DNA of 64,000 nucleotides from Azospirillum sp. TSA2s (GTDB taxonomy: Bacteria > Pseudomonadota > Alphaproteobacteria > Azospirillales > Azospirillaceae), in assembly GCF_004923315.1 (NCBI RefSeq), contig NZ_CP039650.1:1253501-1317500 (forward strand), in the 5' to 3' direction. The notes below the pieces were generated by a model. That model was given only the letters and a program-made list of their open reading frames with translations, did no database searches and was not told where the DNA came from. Made by a program: the position numbers and the translations under genes. This document shows, piece after piece, positions 43,796 to 52,622 of the stretch (positions within the stretch are counted from its first letter, which is position 1; each line of letters begins with the position of its first letter).

Positions 43796-45535
43796 TCAGC
43801 CCTCCCCCCGCCGCCTGCCCTCATGCAGCCGCAGGATGTCGACGAAATCCGCGCTCTGCCAGTTGCGCGACCGGCTCAGTTCGCTGCGGACGCTGGCGAC
43901 GAAGGCGTCGATCACCGCCCATTCGTCGTCGGCGATCTCCCCGACATCCTCAAGATAGCGGAAGACGACCCGGTGCAGGCCCTGGCTGACCGGGCTGATC
44001 CAGCCGTCCACCGTCTCGCCCATCGCCGCCATCAGCCGGCGGATGCGCAGCATGTGCGCCATGCGGTGGGCGGGCTTCTCCTGCGGTTCGGCCTTCATTG
44101 CTTGGATGAAGGCGAGGCGGCCGGTCTCCACCGCATAGAGGCGCAGCGACTTCAGCTCCGGGTTGGCGTAGCCGGCATTGCCGAGATAGCGGCCCCAGCG
44201 CCAGACCAGTTCCAGCAGCCAGACGATGTCCTCATGGTCGGGCACCGGGGCGTGGCGGGCGTTCATCGCCGCCTGCAGCCGGGCGGCCAGCGCCGGCATC
44301 ACCGTGCCGGTCAATTCGCGGCTGACCGCCGCCAGCTCCGCCCGCAGCGCCGGGCCGGTGGAGCGGCTGGCGAGGAAGCCGGTGCCGGACAGCGCCGTCA
44401 GCGCCCGGTCGAAGCGCTCCACCGCTTCGTGCAGCAGGGCGCGGGTCGGGGCGGGGGCGGACAGGACCCCGCCGTCCTGGATGTCCATGTCGCCGAACAT
44501 GCCGTCCACCACCTCGCGGATGGTGGTGCAGGCGGCGTTGAAGTGGCAGAGCAGGGCGCGCAGCAGCGGGTGCGACTCGCGCACGGCCGGGCCGCCCGAA
44601 CCGACATGCTCGCGCACATGGCGCAGGAACACGTCGTAGCGCCGCTTGACGTTCAGCCCGTAGAGCGGGGCGAACCAGGCCAGCACCTGCGACTGGTCGC
44701 GGAAGGGCAGGCCGAGATCGCGCACCCGGCGGACGAAGCCGACCATCAGCGCCGACTGGCAATCGACCTCGGCGGACCGGGGATCGCCGGCGCCCTGCAT
44801 CTCCTCAATGTCGCGGCGCATCCGCTCGGTCAGCGGCACCAGCACCTCGTTGTGCTCCAGCAGGGCGCGGACGAAGCCCAGCAGGTCGCCGTCGATCGGC
44901 GCCTTGCGGCCGAGATACTGGGTGCGCAGCCGGGCGTCGTGGTGCGCCTCCTCATTCGCCAGCGCCAGGAAGCGGTCGGTCAGCTTGCGGTCGCCGACCA
45001 TGGTGTAGAGGAAGTCCAGCGCCTCTTTCCGCATCAGTTCGCGCATCACCATGGCATCGGGACTGGCCAGCACGGCGTCCAGCATCGCCTCGCGCGCCAT
45101 CGCGTCCAGCCGGCTCTGCACCTCCGCCGCAAGGCCGGGAAAGGCATAACGGGTCAGCGCCGCCCAGATGCCGCCCATGTCCACCCGCTGGATCAGCGCC
45201 GGCACCGACTCAGGCGAGCGGTAGAGGATCGGGTCGTCGACCAGGAAGGGTTCGAACAGGCTGGTGAACAGCCGCCGTGCCTTCATCGGCCGCAGCCGGT
45301 TGAAATGGTCGACCAGCGCGTCGCGCAGATGCCGTGCCCGCTCGCCGTTCGGGCTGGGAGCCCCTTCAACCGCGTCCAGCACGGATCGGATGGCGTGCAT
45401 GGGGATGCGGGCGACGACCTCGTCCATCTGGCGGCGGAAGGCGGTGGCATCCATCATGTCCCTGGCCGCCATGTCCCTGGCCGCCGGAAGACCGGCGGAG
45501 GGGAGGGAGGTCGTGACCGTCGGCGTGCTGCTCAT
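43796..45535 (-). CDS. Large hypothetical helical protein (579 residues)
   Basis: I do not recognise any domain. The protein is mostly alpha-helical by composition, with many Arg/Glu/Leu/Ala and repeated patterns such as RMRRDIEEMQGAG and ALLCHFNAACTTIREVVDG. There is no signal peptide, membrane helix or zinc motif. It contains about ten His and a few Cys, and no nucleotide-binding loop. Start ATG 45535 follows GAGGTG; the alternative at 45577 adds 14 residues. A perfect 15-base tandem duplication near the start encodes AARDM twice. It is upstream of dnaN on the same strand, where some bacteria carry dnaA. Conservation outside close relatives is unknown. Confidence 0.75.
   Translation of the reverse strand: MSSTPTVTTSLPSAGLPAARDMAARDMMDATAFRRQMDEVVARIPMHAIRSVLDAVEGAPSPNGERARHLRDALVDHFNRLRPMKARRLFTSLFEPFLVDDPILYRSPESVPALIQRVDMGGIWAALTRYAFPGLAAEVQSRLDAMAREAMLDAVLASPDAMVMRELMRKEALDFLYTMVGDRKLTDRFLALANEEAHHDARLRTQYLGRKAPIDGDLLGFVRALLEHNEVLVPLTERMRRDIEEMQGAGDPRSAEVDCQSALMVGFVRRVRDLGLPFRDQSQVLAWFAPLYGLNVKRRYDVFLRHVREHVGSGGPAVRESHPLLRALLCHFNAACTTIREVVDGMFGDMDIQDGGVLSAPAPTRALLHEAVERFDRALTALSGTGFLASRSTGPALRAELAAVSRELTGTVMPALAARLQAAMNARHAPVPDHEDIVWLLELVWRWGRYLGNAGYANPELKSLRLYAVETGRLAFIQAMKAEPQEKPAHRMAHMLRIRRLMAAMGETVDGWISPVSQGLHRVVFRYLEDVGEIADDEWAVIDAFVASVRSELSRSRNWQSADFVDILRLHEGRRRGEG
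45455..45484. repeat. Perfect 15-bp tandem duplication inside the 579-residue gene
   Basis: CATGTCCCTGGCCGC occurs twice in a row (45455-45469 and 45470-45484). Translation on the minus strand gives AARDM-AARDM without a frame change, consistent with slippage in a non-critical N-terminal tail. Confidence 0.8.
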
Positions 45536-45704
45536 GCGCCCAACACCTCGCAGGATCGTCGTCGCCTGGACGCTCATGATCCCGGGAGATTATTAAATAA
45601 CCTTTGCTATTTCCATGCGTGTCTTCGGCCGAGTTTTATGATTATCGGAATATGACAGGCAATTGCTTTGTAATCTCAGGTTTACCTTTTTACCGAGTCT
45701 TCGA

Positions 45705-46580
45705 CTAAAGCCCGGCCGCCAGCTGCGCCTCCAACCCGGCGCGGTAGTCGGGATAGGTCAGGGTGACGCCAAGCTGGCGCTTGATGCGGTCGTTCTTCAC
45801 CCGGCGGCAATCGGCGTAGAAGCTGGCGGCCATCGGCGACATTTCCGCCTGATCGAAGGGCACCAGCGGCGGCGGCTCCACCCCCAGCAGGCGGCAGGCA
45901 TATTCCACCACCTCGTGCGACGGGCTGGGCAGATCGTCGGCGACGTTGTAGATGGCGCCCAGCGTCGGCCGCGCCATCGACGCGCGCAGCGTGTTGGCGA
46001 TGTCGTCGACATGGATACGGCAGAAGACCTGACCCGGCTTGTCCACCCGCTTGGCGATGCCGTCGCGCACGGAATCGATGGCGCTGCGGCCGGGGCCGTA
46101 GATTCCGGCCAGCCGGAACAGATGCATCGGCACACCATACTGGCGGTACAGGTTCAGCCAGCCGCGCTCCGCCTCCACCCGCCGCTTCTGCCGCTCGCCG
46201 GTCGGCTTCAGCCAGGACGCCTCGCTGACCCACTCGCCGCCGGTGTCGCCATAGACGCCGGTGGTGGACAGGTAGCCGGCCCAGTCCAGCGTGCGCAGGT
46301 CGGCCAGATCGCGGGCATGCTGGTCCAGCACCGGGTCACCCTTGCCGTCGGGCGGGATGCTGACCAGCAGATGGGTGGTGCCGGCCAGCGCCGCCTTGGC
46401 ATCGGTCAGCGGCCGGCCGCGGTCGAACAGGAAAGGCTCGATGCCGTGGGCCTCCAACTCCGCCTTCTTCTCCTCGCTGCGGCAGGTGGCGGCGATGCGC
46501 CATCCCTCGGCGCGCAGCCGGTCGGCGAAGACGCGGGCGGTATAGCCGGGGCCGAAGACGAACAGGCGGGGATCGGTCAT
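45705..46580 (-). CDS. YeeZ-like NAD(P)-binding SDR protein
   Basis: A 291-residue extended short-chain dehydrogenase resembling E. coli YeeZ. The N-terminal nucleotide motif is FVFGPGYTARVFADRLRAEG. The substrate-side segments are STTGVYGDTGGEWVSE and the GIYGPGRSAIDSVRDG motif typical of UDP-sugar epimerase relatives, although the usual Tyr-x3-Lys is not clear (ERQKRRVEAERGW). C-terminal CRIHVDDIANTLRASM is a strand-helix pair close to the active site in this family. No substrate is known. Start ATG 46580 is preferred over 46655. It is followed on the minus strand by a 125-base A+T-rich gap before the orphan gene. Confidence 0.82.
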   Translation of the reverse strand: MTDPRLFVFGPGYTARVFADRLRAEGWRIAATCRSEEKKAELEAHGIEPFLFDRGRPLTDAKAALAGTTHLLVSIPPDGKGDPVLDQHARDLADLRTLDWAGYLSTTGVYGDTGGEWVSEASWLKPTGERQKRRVEAERGWLNLYRQYGVPMHLFRLAGIYGPGRSAIDSVRDGIAKRVDKPGQVFCRIHVDDIANTLRASMARPTLGAIYNVADDLPSPSHEVVEYACRLLGVEPPPLVPFDQAEMSPMAASFYADCRRVKNDRIKRQLGVTLTYPDYRAGLEAQLAAGL

Positions 46581-46687
46581 CGCGGGCGTTCCGGTTGGGG
46601 CGGTGAACGGTGTAACGCCGGGCTCGGCCACCGAATTGGTGTGGGGGGCTTGCACCCTGCCCGGCGATGGCGGAGTGTAAAGGCACC

Positions 46688-47533
46688 ATGACCCGACGCA
46701 ATCTTTACCTTTCCGCCGCCCTCGCCCTGGGGCTTCTCGCCGTCCTGCCGGCGCCCTCGCCGGCCGCGCAGGCGGCCTCCGCCGGGCCGTCCTCTGGGCC
46801 GTCCTCCGGCCTCGACCGCAACCGCGAACTCCAGGCCTGCGCCGCCAAGGCGGAGGCCAATCCCGACGGCGCCAAGGCCGACGCCAAGCGCTGGCAGGAG
46901 CAGGGCGGCGGCGACTTCGCCAAGCTCTGCTACGCGCTGGCGCAGTTCCATGCCGGCGAGTTCAAGGCGGCCGGAACCCAGATGGAGGCGCTGGTGCCGA
47001 CGCTGGGCAAGGACGACCCCAGGGCCGCCGCCTCGCTGCTCGGCCGGGCCGGCTGGGCATGGCTGCGTGCCGGCGACCAGGGGCGGGCGGAACGGCTCTA
47101 CAGCGCGGCGCTCGACAAGACGCCCGGCGACATCGACCTGCTGATCGACCGCGCCTTCGCCCGCGCCGAGGGTGAACGCTTCTGGGACGCCATCACCGAC
47201 CTCGACGCCGCGCTGGCCCGCGATCCCCGCCGGGCGGACGCCTATCTCTACCGCGCGACCGCCAATAAGGCGCTGTCCAACTACCGGCAGGCGCTGTCCG
47301 ACATCGACCATGCGCTGGAACTGAAACCCGGCGATCCGGAGGCGATCCTGCTGCGCGGCAACGTCAAGGCGCTGGGCGGCAACCTGCCGGCGGCGCGCGA
47401 CGACTGGTCACTGACCCGCCGCGTCTCCCCCGACAGCGAATGGGGCCGCGCCGCCGCCGACAACCTCGCCCGGACGGCGGAACTGGCGGGGGCTGCGGGT
47501 AAGGGCAAGGCGAAGGAGAAGAAGGTGCAGTGA
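46688..47533 (+). CDS. Exported tetratricopeptide repeat protein
   Basis: A 281-residue protein with a signal peptide (LYLSAALALGLLAVLPAPSP) and a set of about five TPR-like helix pairs. Recognisable repeats are WAWLRAGDQGRAERLYSAAL, AFARAEGERFWDAITDLDAA, AYLYRATANKALSNYRQALS and AILLRGNVKALGGNLPAARD. TPRs are protein-interaction scaffolds; the partner is unknown. Start ATG 46688 follows AAAGGC. It is divergent from the SDR gene and ends in a Lys-rich tail (GKGKAKEKKVQ). No operon partner follows on its strand. Confidence 0.8.
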   Translation: MTRRNLYLSAALALGLLAVLPAPSPAAQAASAGPSSGPSSGLDRNRELQACAAKAEANPDGAKADAKRWQEQGGGDFAKLCYALAQFHAGEFKAAGTQMEALVPTLGKDDPRAAASLLGRAGWAWLRAGDQGRAERLYSAALDKTPGDIDLLIDRAFARAEGERFWDAITDLDAALARDPRRADAYLYRATANKALSNYRQALSDIDHALELKPGDPEAILLRGNVKALGGNLPAARDDWSLTRRVSPDSEWGRAAADNLARTAELAGAAGKGKAKEKKVQ

Positions 47534-47549
47534 GGGGGGTGTCGGCTTA

Positions 47550-47700
47550 CGATGCCCCCACCCTAACCCTCCCCCGCTGGGCGGGGGAGGGAACTGCCGC
47601 CGCCTTGCAAACTTACCCTCTACCGCGAAGCGGGGGAGGGAGGGACCCGCGGCGAAGCCGTGGGAGGGAGGGGGCCAACTATGGCGCCCCCACCACCCCC
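47550..47700. repeat. CTAACCCTCCCCCGCTGGGC-type intergenic repeat block
   Basis: CCCCACCCTAACCCTCCCCC plus GCTGGGCGGGGGAGGG forms a hairpin. A second GAAGCGGGGGAGGGAGGGAC arm and a GCCGTGGGAGGGAGGGGGCC arm follow. The first 45 bases nearly match the gltD-gltB spacer repeat at 8368-8410. Confidence 0.6.
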
Positions 47701-47704
47701 AACG

Positions 47705-47742
47705 AAAAAGCCCCGCCGCGGCGACCGCGGGCGGGGCTTTTC
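47705..47742. terminator. Bidirectional terminator between TPR gene and trxA
   Basis: AAAAGCCCCGC pairs with GCGGGGCTTTT around an inner CGCGG/CCGCGG stem. The A-run and T-run on the two strands fit the two convergent genes. Confidence 0.85.
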
Positions 47743-47763
47743 CTTACCTGCAACTCAGACCGC

Positions 47764-48087
47764 TTACAGCGCCGAGTCGACCCACTGGAACAGCGCACCC
47801 TTGGGCAGGGCGCCGATCTTCGTGGCGGCGACGCTGCCGCCCTTGAACAGCATCAGCGTCGGGATGCCGCGCACGCCGTACTTGGTCGGGGTGTCCGGGT
47901 TCTCGTCGATGTTCAGCTTGGCGACGGTGACCTTGCCGTCATACTCGCCGGCCAGCTCGTCGAGCGCCGGGGCGATCATCTTGCAGGGGCCGCACCATTC
48001 CGCCCAGAAATCGACCAGGACCGGGCCGGTGGCCTTCAGGACGTCCTGCTCGAAGCTGTCGTCGGTAACCTTGATGGTGGTGCTCAT
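47764..48087 (-). CDS. trxA: Thioredoxin 1
   Basis: A cytosolic disulfide reductase of 107 residues. The active site is [11 protein letters not shown], with Cys32 and Cys35; the cis-Pro is in [14 protein letters not shown] near residue 76. The length and all fold elements match the family. It lies downstream of addA on the same strand, 149 bases away; the addB-addA-trxA order is familiar in alphaproteobacteria. The start ATG gives [12 protein letters not shown]. Confidence 0.97.
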   Translation of the reverse strand: MSTTIKVTDDSFEQDVLKATGPVLVDFWAEWCGPCKMIAPALDELAGEYDGKVTVAKLNIDENPDTPTKYGVRGIPTLMLFKGGSVAATKIGALPKGALFQWVDSAL

Positions 48088-48236
48088 GTGACCTCTTGCC
48101 TGGATTCGGAAGCGCCGCGGACCGGTTGTGGAAGGCCGGCGGCCATCGCCCCGTCAGTGGAATTGAGCAAAATGTAGGGCGGAGGCGCCCGGCCGGTCAA
48201 GTCACCCCATCTTTCGGGTGAGCCGCCGGCCGCTCC

Positions 48237-51200
48237 TCATCCCACTCTTGGTGCCAGTCCGGCCGCCGCCGCGTCCAGCACCGAGGGCGGCAACTCCATG
48301 GTGTAGGGGCCGTCGGTCCACAACAGCACGCAACGCACCCGGCGGCCTGGGTAAACGGCGCGCAACGCCTCGCGGTAGGCTGCCATCTGGCGCCGGTAAA
48401 CCATTGGCACGTCTTCCAGATCCCGCGGCGGCGGCCGGTTGGTCTTATAGTCGACGATCCACACCGTATCGCCGGTCAGCGCCAGCCGGTCGATGCGGCC
48501 GGCCAGCGCCCGGCTGCCGTCGCCCAGCGCCACCACGCCGACCAGCGGCACCTCCGCCCGCGAGTCCGGGCCGAACAGATGCGCGAACTCCGCATGGCTC
48601 AGCACCGCCAGCGTCTCGCGCGCGATGGCGTCCTGCTGTTCCGGCGTCAGCTTGTGCGCCGGCCGGGCCAAGAAGCGGCGGCAGGCGGCATCCCGCGCCT
48701 CCCCGGCCAGATTGGGCAGGGTCTGCAACAGCCGGTGGACCAGCAGGCCGCGGCGGAAGCGCTGGCCGTCGTCGTTGCCGAGCGGGGAGCGCACCGCTGG
48801 TTCCTCGCCGTCCGGCCGGGACGGAGTCAGCGGCCGCGACGGTTCCGGCTCGCCCGGCGCCGGTTCGGCGATCCAGGGCGGCGGCGGCTCGGCCGATGCG
48901 CTTTCCTCCGTCTCGACATGGCGGGGCACCGCGGCAGTCTGGGGGCCGATCAGCCGCCAGCCGTCGCCGGCCCAGCCGTCGGGGCAGAGGCCGGTGAAGT
49001 CGAAGTCGTGCGGCACGCCGTTCTCGCGCATCGCCTCCTCGACCAGCCGGTACCAGCAATCGTCGGACGGCTCGCGCTTGCCCTGGTGGCCGCAGATGTA
49101 GAGGCGGTCCTCCGCCCGCGTCAGCGCGACATAGAGCAGCCGGCGGAATTCCTGGTCGCGCCGCCGGTTGGCCCGCGCTCGCGCCTCGGCGCACAGCGCG
49201 TCCTCCTGGGACCGCCGGGCGGCGAACAGCGGCACCGGACAGTCGTCGTCCGGCCACAGGATCGGCGGGCTCTGCGTCGGGCTGCCCAACGTGTCGGGCA
49301 GGAAGACGATCGGCGCCTGCAAGCCCTTGGAGCCGTGGACGGTCATGATCCGCACGGTGCCGCCGCCCTGTTCCAGCTCGCGCTTGATCTCCGCGTCGCT
49401 GGCCGCCAGCCACGCCAGGAAATTTTGCAACGACGGCGGTTCCGTCTTCTCGAAGGCGAGGCAGACGGCCAGGAACTCCTCCAGCGGGTCCTGGGCGTCG
49501 GGGCCTAGCCGCTTGAGGATCGCGCGCCGTCCCGACCTGTCGTCGGCCGGGCAGGGCCGGTTCAGCAGACCGGCGAACAGCTCGTACGGTGCCGAGAAGT
49601 CGGTGCGGGCCAGCAGATCGCCCAGATAGCGCCGGGCCGGGCGGAACTCCGGCTCGGTCTCCGCCAGGGCCACCAGCGAGCGCCACAGCGTGCCGCGCCG
49701 GCCGTGGGCGACGCGGAACAGCTCCTCCTCCGTCAGCCCGATCAGCGGACCCTTCAGCACGGTGGCGAGCGTCAGATCGTCGTCGGGCAGCAGCAGGAAG
49801 TCGGCCAGCGCCACCAGATCCATCACCGCCAGCTGTTCGGTCAGCACCATGCGGTCGACGCCGGCCACCGGCACGCCGCGGTCCTTCAGCGCGCGCACCA
49901 GCTCGGTGACGAAGGCGGTGCGGCGGCGGACCAGCACCATCACATCGCCGGGCTGGACCGGCCGTCCCTTGGCCTCCAGCGTCTCGCCGCTGTCGATCCA
50001 GCGATGCACCGTCGCCGCGATGACCGAGGCGAGGCGGGCCGACGGCGAATCGGCGGACTCGCGCGCCACCGGCGGCGCCCAGGCCGGCGTCTCCGTCGCC
50101 TCCACCGGCTTCACCGGCGGCCACAGCTCGACCAGACCGGCCTGCCCGCGGCGGAAGGCGCGGTGGCGGATGACCGGGCTGGCGTCGGACGCCACGCCGT
50201 CGCGGGCTCGGTCGATGGCGAAGACGGCGTCCACCGTCTCCAGCACCGCGGCGGTCGAGCGGAAGGAGATGTCGAGATCGACCCCGGCCCACAGCCGCTC
50301 GGCCGATTCCGCCTTGTCCTGGAAATGGCGGCGCATGCGGGCGAATTCGGCCGGATCGGCGCGCTGGAAGCTGAAGATCGACTGCTTCTCGTCGCCCACC
50401 GCGAAGACGGTGCGGATCTTGCCGTCGGGGGCGGCGGCCTCCAGTTCGGCGAAGAACTCGCCGGCCAGCGACGCGACGATGGACCACTGGTCGGGGTTGG
50501 TGTCCTGCGCCTCGTCGATCAGGATATGGTCCAGGCCGCCGTCCAGCTTGTACAGCACCCAGGGCACCCGCGGTGCCATGCCGTCGCCGCCGCTCAGCAG
50601 CCGGTTGGCCGCCAGGATCAGGTCGTCGTAATCCAGCAGCGCGCGCGCCGCCTTGCGGTCGCGATAGGCGTCGAGCATCGCCTGCGCCAGCGTCAGCAGC
50701 GCGGTGGTCGAGGCGGCGACCCCGGCGGCCTTCACCCGCTCCGAGATCTCCACCAGCCGCTCCGCCTCCTTCTGCAGGGACAAGAGCGCCTGCGGGTAGG
50801 CGGTGGCCGGCTTCTTGGTCATCAGCGTCTTGCGCGGGCTGCCCTCGGTGGTCAGGAACAGCCGCTTGTAGGCCTCGAAGGCGCGCACCCGGCGGTCGGC
50901 GGCGTCGAGCCAGTGCTGGATGGCGATGCCGCGCTCCTGGTCGCCGGCGCTGCCGCCCGACAGCGCCCGGCAGGCCTCGCGCAGGGCCGGCGGGTCGCAC
51001 TGGTCGTCGTGGCAGGCGTGGGTGAGGATCGACTCCTCGGTCACGCCGGGGGGCACCCCCAACCTGTCGTGGATGGCGTCGATCAGCCCGTCCAGCCCGT
51101 GGAAGTCCTTCAGCAGCCGTTCCACCTGCCCGCGCTGGCTCGCCAGCTCCGCCAGCAGCCCGGCGAAATCCTCGGCGTTCAGGTCGCCGGTCAGCCGGCC

Positions 51201-51761
51201 CATGGCGCGGCCGAGCGGGCTGTCCGGTTCGGTGCGGCCGGCATGCAGCACGGCGTCGCGCGCCTCGGTCAGCAGACCGTCGGCGGCGCGGTCGTCCATG
51301 ACGTCGAAATGCGGCGCCAGTTCGGCTTCCAGCGGGAAGCGGCGCAGCAGCGACTGGCAGAAGGCGTGGATGGTCTGGATCTTCATGCCGCCGGGGCAGT
51401 CCACCACCTGGGCGAACAGCCGCCTTGCGTTCAGCCGCGCCTCCATCGACGGCCGCTCGCCGCACAGGTCGGCCAGCCGGTCCTCCAGCGACTCGTCGGG
51501 CAGGGTGGCCCACAGGCCGAGCGTCCGGTTGATGCGGATCGCCATTTCCGCCGCCGCGGCCTTGGTGAAGGTCAGGCAGAGGATGCGCGCCGGCGGCGTG
51601 CCGGACAGCATCAGCCGCAGCACCCGGTCGGTCAGCACCTTGGTCTTGCCCGAGCCGGCGGACGCGCCAACCCACACCGACGCCGTCGGATCGGACGCCC
51701 GCCGCTGCGCCACGTTGGGATCGAGCGGCAGGGTACGGGGGGGCAGGTCGGTCATGGTCAT
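48237..51761 (-). CDS. addA: Double-strand break repair helicase AddA
   Basis: The helicase-nuclease subunit of AddAB (the RecBCD equivalent), which resects double-strand ends and loads RecA at Chi-like sites. The 1174 residues carry a UvrD-type helicase: Walker A in GASAGSGKTKVLTDRVLRL near residue 32, ILCLTFTKAAAAEMAIRI, DHILIDEAQDTNPDQWSIV (Walker B), FAVGDEKQSIFSFQRADP and IMTVHGSKGLQAPIVFLPD. The C-terminal RecB-type nuclease motif is DTVWIVDYKTNRPPPRDLED. Start ATG 51761 is followed by a second ATG six bases later; both are possible. addB is upstream, separated by the BrnTA module, an unusual interruption. Confidence 0.96.
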   Translation of the reverse strand: MTMTDLPPRTLPLDPNVAQRRASDPTASVWVGASAGSGKTKVLTDRVLRLMLSGTPPARILCLTFTKAAAAEMAIRINRTLGLWATLPDESLEDRLADLCGERPSMEARLNARRLFAQVVDCPGGMKIQTIHAFCQSLLRRFPLEAELAPHFDVMDDRAADGLLTEARDAVLHAGRTEPDSPLGRAMGRLTGDLNAEDFAGLLAELASQRGQVERLLKDFHGLDGLIDAIHDRLGVPPGVTEESILTHACHDDQCDPPALREACRALSGGSAGDQERGIAIQHWLDAADRRVRAFEAYKRLFLTTEGSPRKTLMTKKPATAYPQALLSLQKEAERLVEISERVKAAGVAASTTALLTLAQAMLDAYRDRKAARALLDYDDLILAANRLLSGGDGMAPRVPWVLYKLDGGLDHILIDEAQDTNPDQWSIVASLAGEFFAELEAAAPDGKIRTVFAVGDEKQSIFSFQRADPAEFARMRRHFQDKAESAERLWAGVDLDISFRSTAAVLETVDAVFAIDRARDGVASDASPVIRHRAFRRGQAGLVELWPPVKPVEATETPAWAPPVARESADSPSARLASVIAATVHRWIDSGETLEAKGRPVQPGDVMVLVRRRTAFVTELVRALKDRGVPVAGVDRMVLTEQLAVMDLVALADFLLLPDDDLTLATVLKGPLIGLTEEELFRVAHGRRGTLWRSLVALAETEPEFRPARRYLGDLLARTDFSAPYELFAGLLNRPCPADDRSGRRAILKRLGPDAQDPLEEFLAVCLAFEKTEPPSLQNFLAWLAASDAEIKRELEQGGGTVRIMTVHGSKGLQAPIVFLPDTLGSPTQSPPILWPDDDCPVPLFAARRSQEDALCAEARARANRRRDQEFRRLLYVALTRAEDRLYICGHQGKREPSDDCWYRLVEEAMRENGVPHDFDFTGLCPDGWAGDGWRLIGPQTAAVPRHVETEESASAEPPPPWIAEPAPGEPEPSRPLTPSRPDGEEPAVRSPLGNDDGQRFRRGLLVHRLLQTLPNLAGEARDAACRRFLARPAHKLTPEQQDAIARETLAVLSHAEFAHLFGPDSRAEVPLVGVVALGDGSRALAGRIDRLALTGDTVWIVDYKTNRPPPRDLEDVPMVYRRQMAAYREALRAVYPGRRVRCVLLWTDGPYTMELPPSVLDAAAAGLAPRVG

Positions 51762-51858
51762 GGGTGATGCTTCCGGTGCCGGGGCAGGGCCGGATGCTGG
51801 TCCAGATGCCGGTGCCAGGGCAAGGGCGAAAGATCAGGTGAGCGGATCGGGCTAACCG

Positions 51859-52167
51859 TCAATTCGACAGACCGGCCGCTTGGCGCAGAGCGGCGTTGAT
51901 GCGTGTCTGCCAACCTGGCCCGGTGTCCCGGAAATGCTTCAGCACGTCGGCATCCAGCCGAAGCTTGATCGCTTCCTTGGGCGCTTCGGCCGGCGGGCGA
52001 CCGCGGCGGGCCGGCTTGCCGCCGTCCATCACCGTGCCGCGTGCGAACATCTCTTCCGTGATCTCCGGGATTTCGTCGTATTCCTCGGGTTGGATGACAT
52101 GCTCGTCAACCTTCACCAAGTCGCTCTTCACAGAGTCGCTGCCCAAAGCGCGTTTGCTCCCGGTCAT
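51859..52167 (-). CDS. brnA: BrnA-type antitoxin
   Basis: A 102-residue DNA-binding antitoxin expected to neutralise BrnT and repress the module. The N-terminal half is polar (VIQPEEYDEIPEITEEMFAR). The C-terminal half carries a ribbon-helix-helix of the BrnA type: RRGRPPAEAPKEAIKLRLDA followed by DVLKHFRDTGPGWQTRINAA. The GRPPxxxPKExIxLRLD motif is a strong family marker. Start ATG 52167 has GAGGAAGG upstream. The gene overlaps the end of brnT by 62 bases. It is 97 bases upstream of addA. Confidence 0.87.
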   Translation of the reverse strand: MTGSKRALGSDSVKSDLVKVDEHVIQPEEYDEIPEITEEMFARGTVMDGGKPARRGRPPAEAPKEAIKLRLDADVLKHFRDTGPGWQTRINAALRQAAGLSN

Positions 52168-52399
52168 TGGCCTTCCTCATCGAAATGATGCGGCGACCGC
52201 CTTCCGTCTGCGTCCCGACCACGATCACCATCCGCCCTCGCAGATGCCCGACCGATATGATGCGGGTCTCGCCATAGTCGAACCGCTCGTCCGGAATATC
52301 GATCGTTCTGCCGGCGAAAACCTCACCTGAGTCGGCGAAGTCGAGGCCACGCTCACGCAGGGTCCGGTCACGTTTGGCGGGATCGAATGTAATTTTCAG
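52106..52399 (-). CDS. brnT: BrnT-type ribonuclease toxin (start uncertain)
   Basis: A roughly 97-residue type II toxin, an RNase of the BrnT/RelE-like fold that inhibits translation. The N-terminus reads KITFDPAKRDRTLRERGLDF and is followed by ADSGEVFAGRTIDIPDERFD and the RRIISMRKAND segment, the usual R-I-I-S-x-R-K-A ending. No ATG, GTG or TTG lies where the family starts; I placed the start at CTG 52399, the codon before KITF. A TTG further upstream would add about a dozen residues, and a chance ATG at 52570 would add 57 unrelated ones. An inverted repeat lies just upstream. It overlaps brnA by 62 bases. Confidence 0.78.
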   Translation of the reverse strand: MKITFDPAKRDRTLRERGLDFADSGEVFAGRTIDIPDERFDYGETRIISVGHLRGRMVIVVGTQTEGGRRIISMRKANDREQTRFGQRLCEERLGEG

Positions 52400-52407
52400 G
52401 AGAATTA

Positions 52408-52455
52408 TCGTACCCCCGTAAAATCCCGGCAGCAAGGGATATTGTGGGGGTACGA
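52408..52455. promoter_or_regulatory. 10-bp inverted repeat, likely brnTA promoter/operator
   Basis: TCGTACCCCC (52408-52417) and GGGGGTACGA (52446-52455) are perfect mirror arms 28 bases apart. On the minus strand the repeat is followed at once by GATAATT, a good -10 candidate, only a few bases before the CTG of brnT. This fits autoregulation by BrnA and a very short or absent leader. Confidence 0.55.
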
Positions 52456-52622
52456 AAAATCGGATTGCGGCAACCTCACCGACGCCGTCGCGGTCGGTCG
52501 TGAGATGCCTTGCCCCGTTCCTCAGCCCGTCCGGTCGCTGTGCTGCCGGAAATTGAACAGCTACGTACAAGTGTATGGAATTGGGGAAGTCGACTCAACC
52601 TCCGGATTGGTTTCAGGAAGAC

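Noticed and set aside
51773-51830. GCCGGTGCC-type direct repeats before addA as a minisatellite
   Set aside because: Only two imperfect copies in a Gly/Pro-like G+C-rich spacer; not distinguishable from composition bias.
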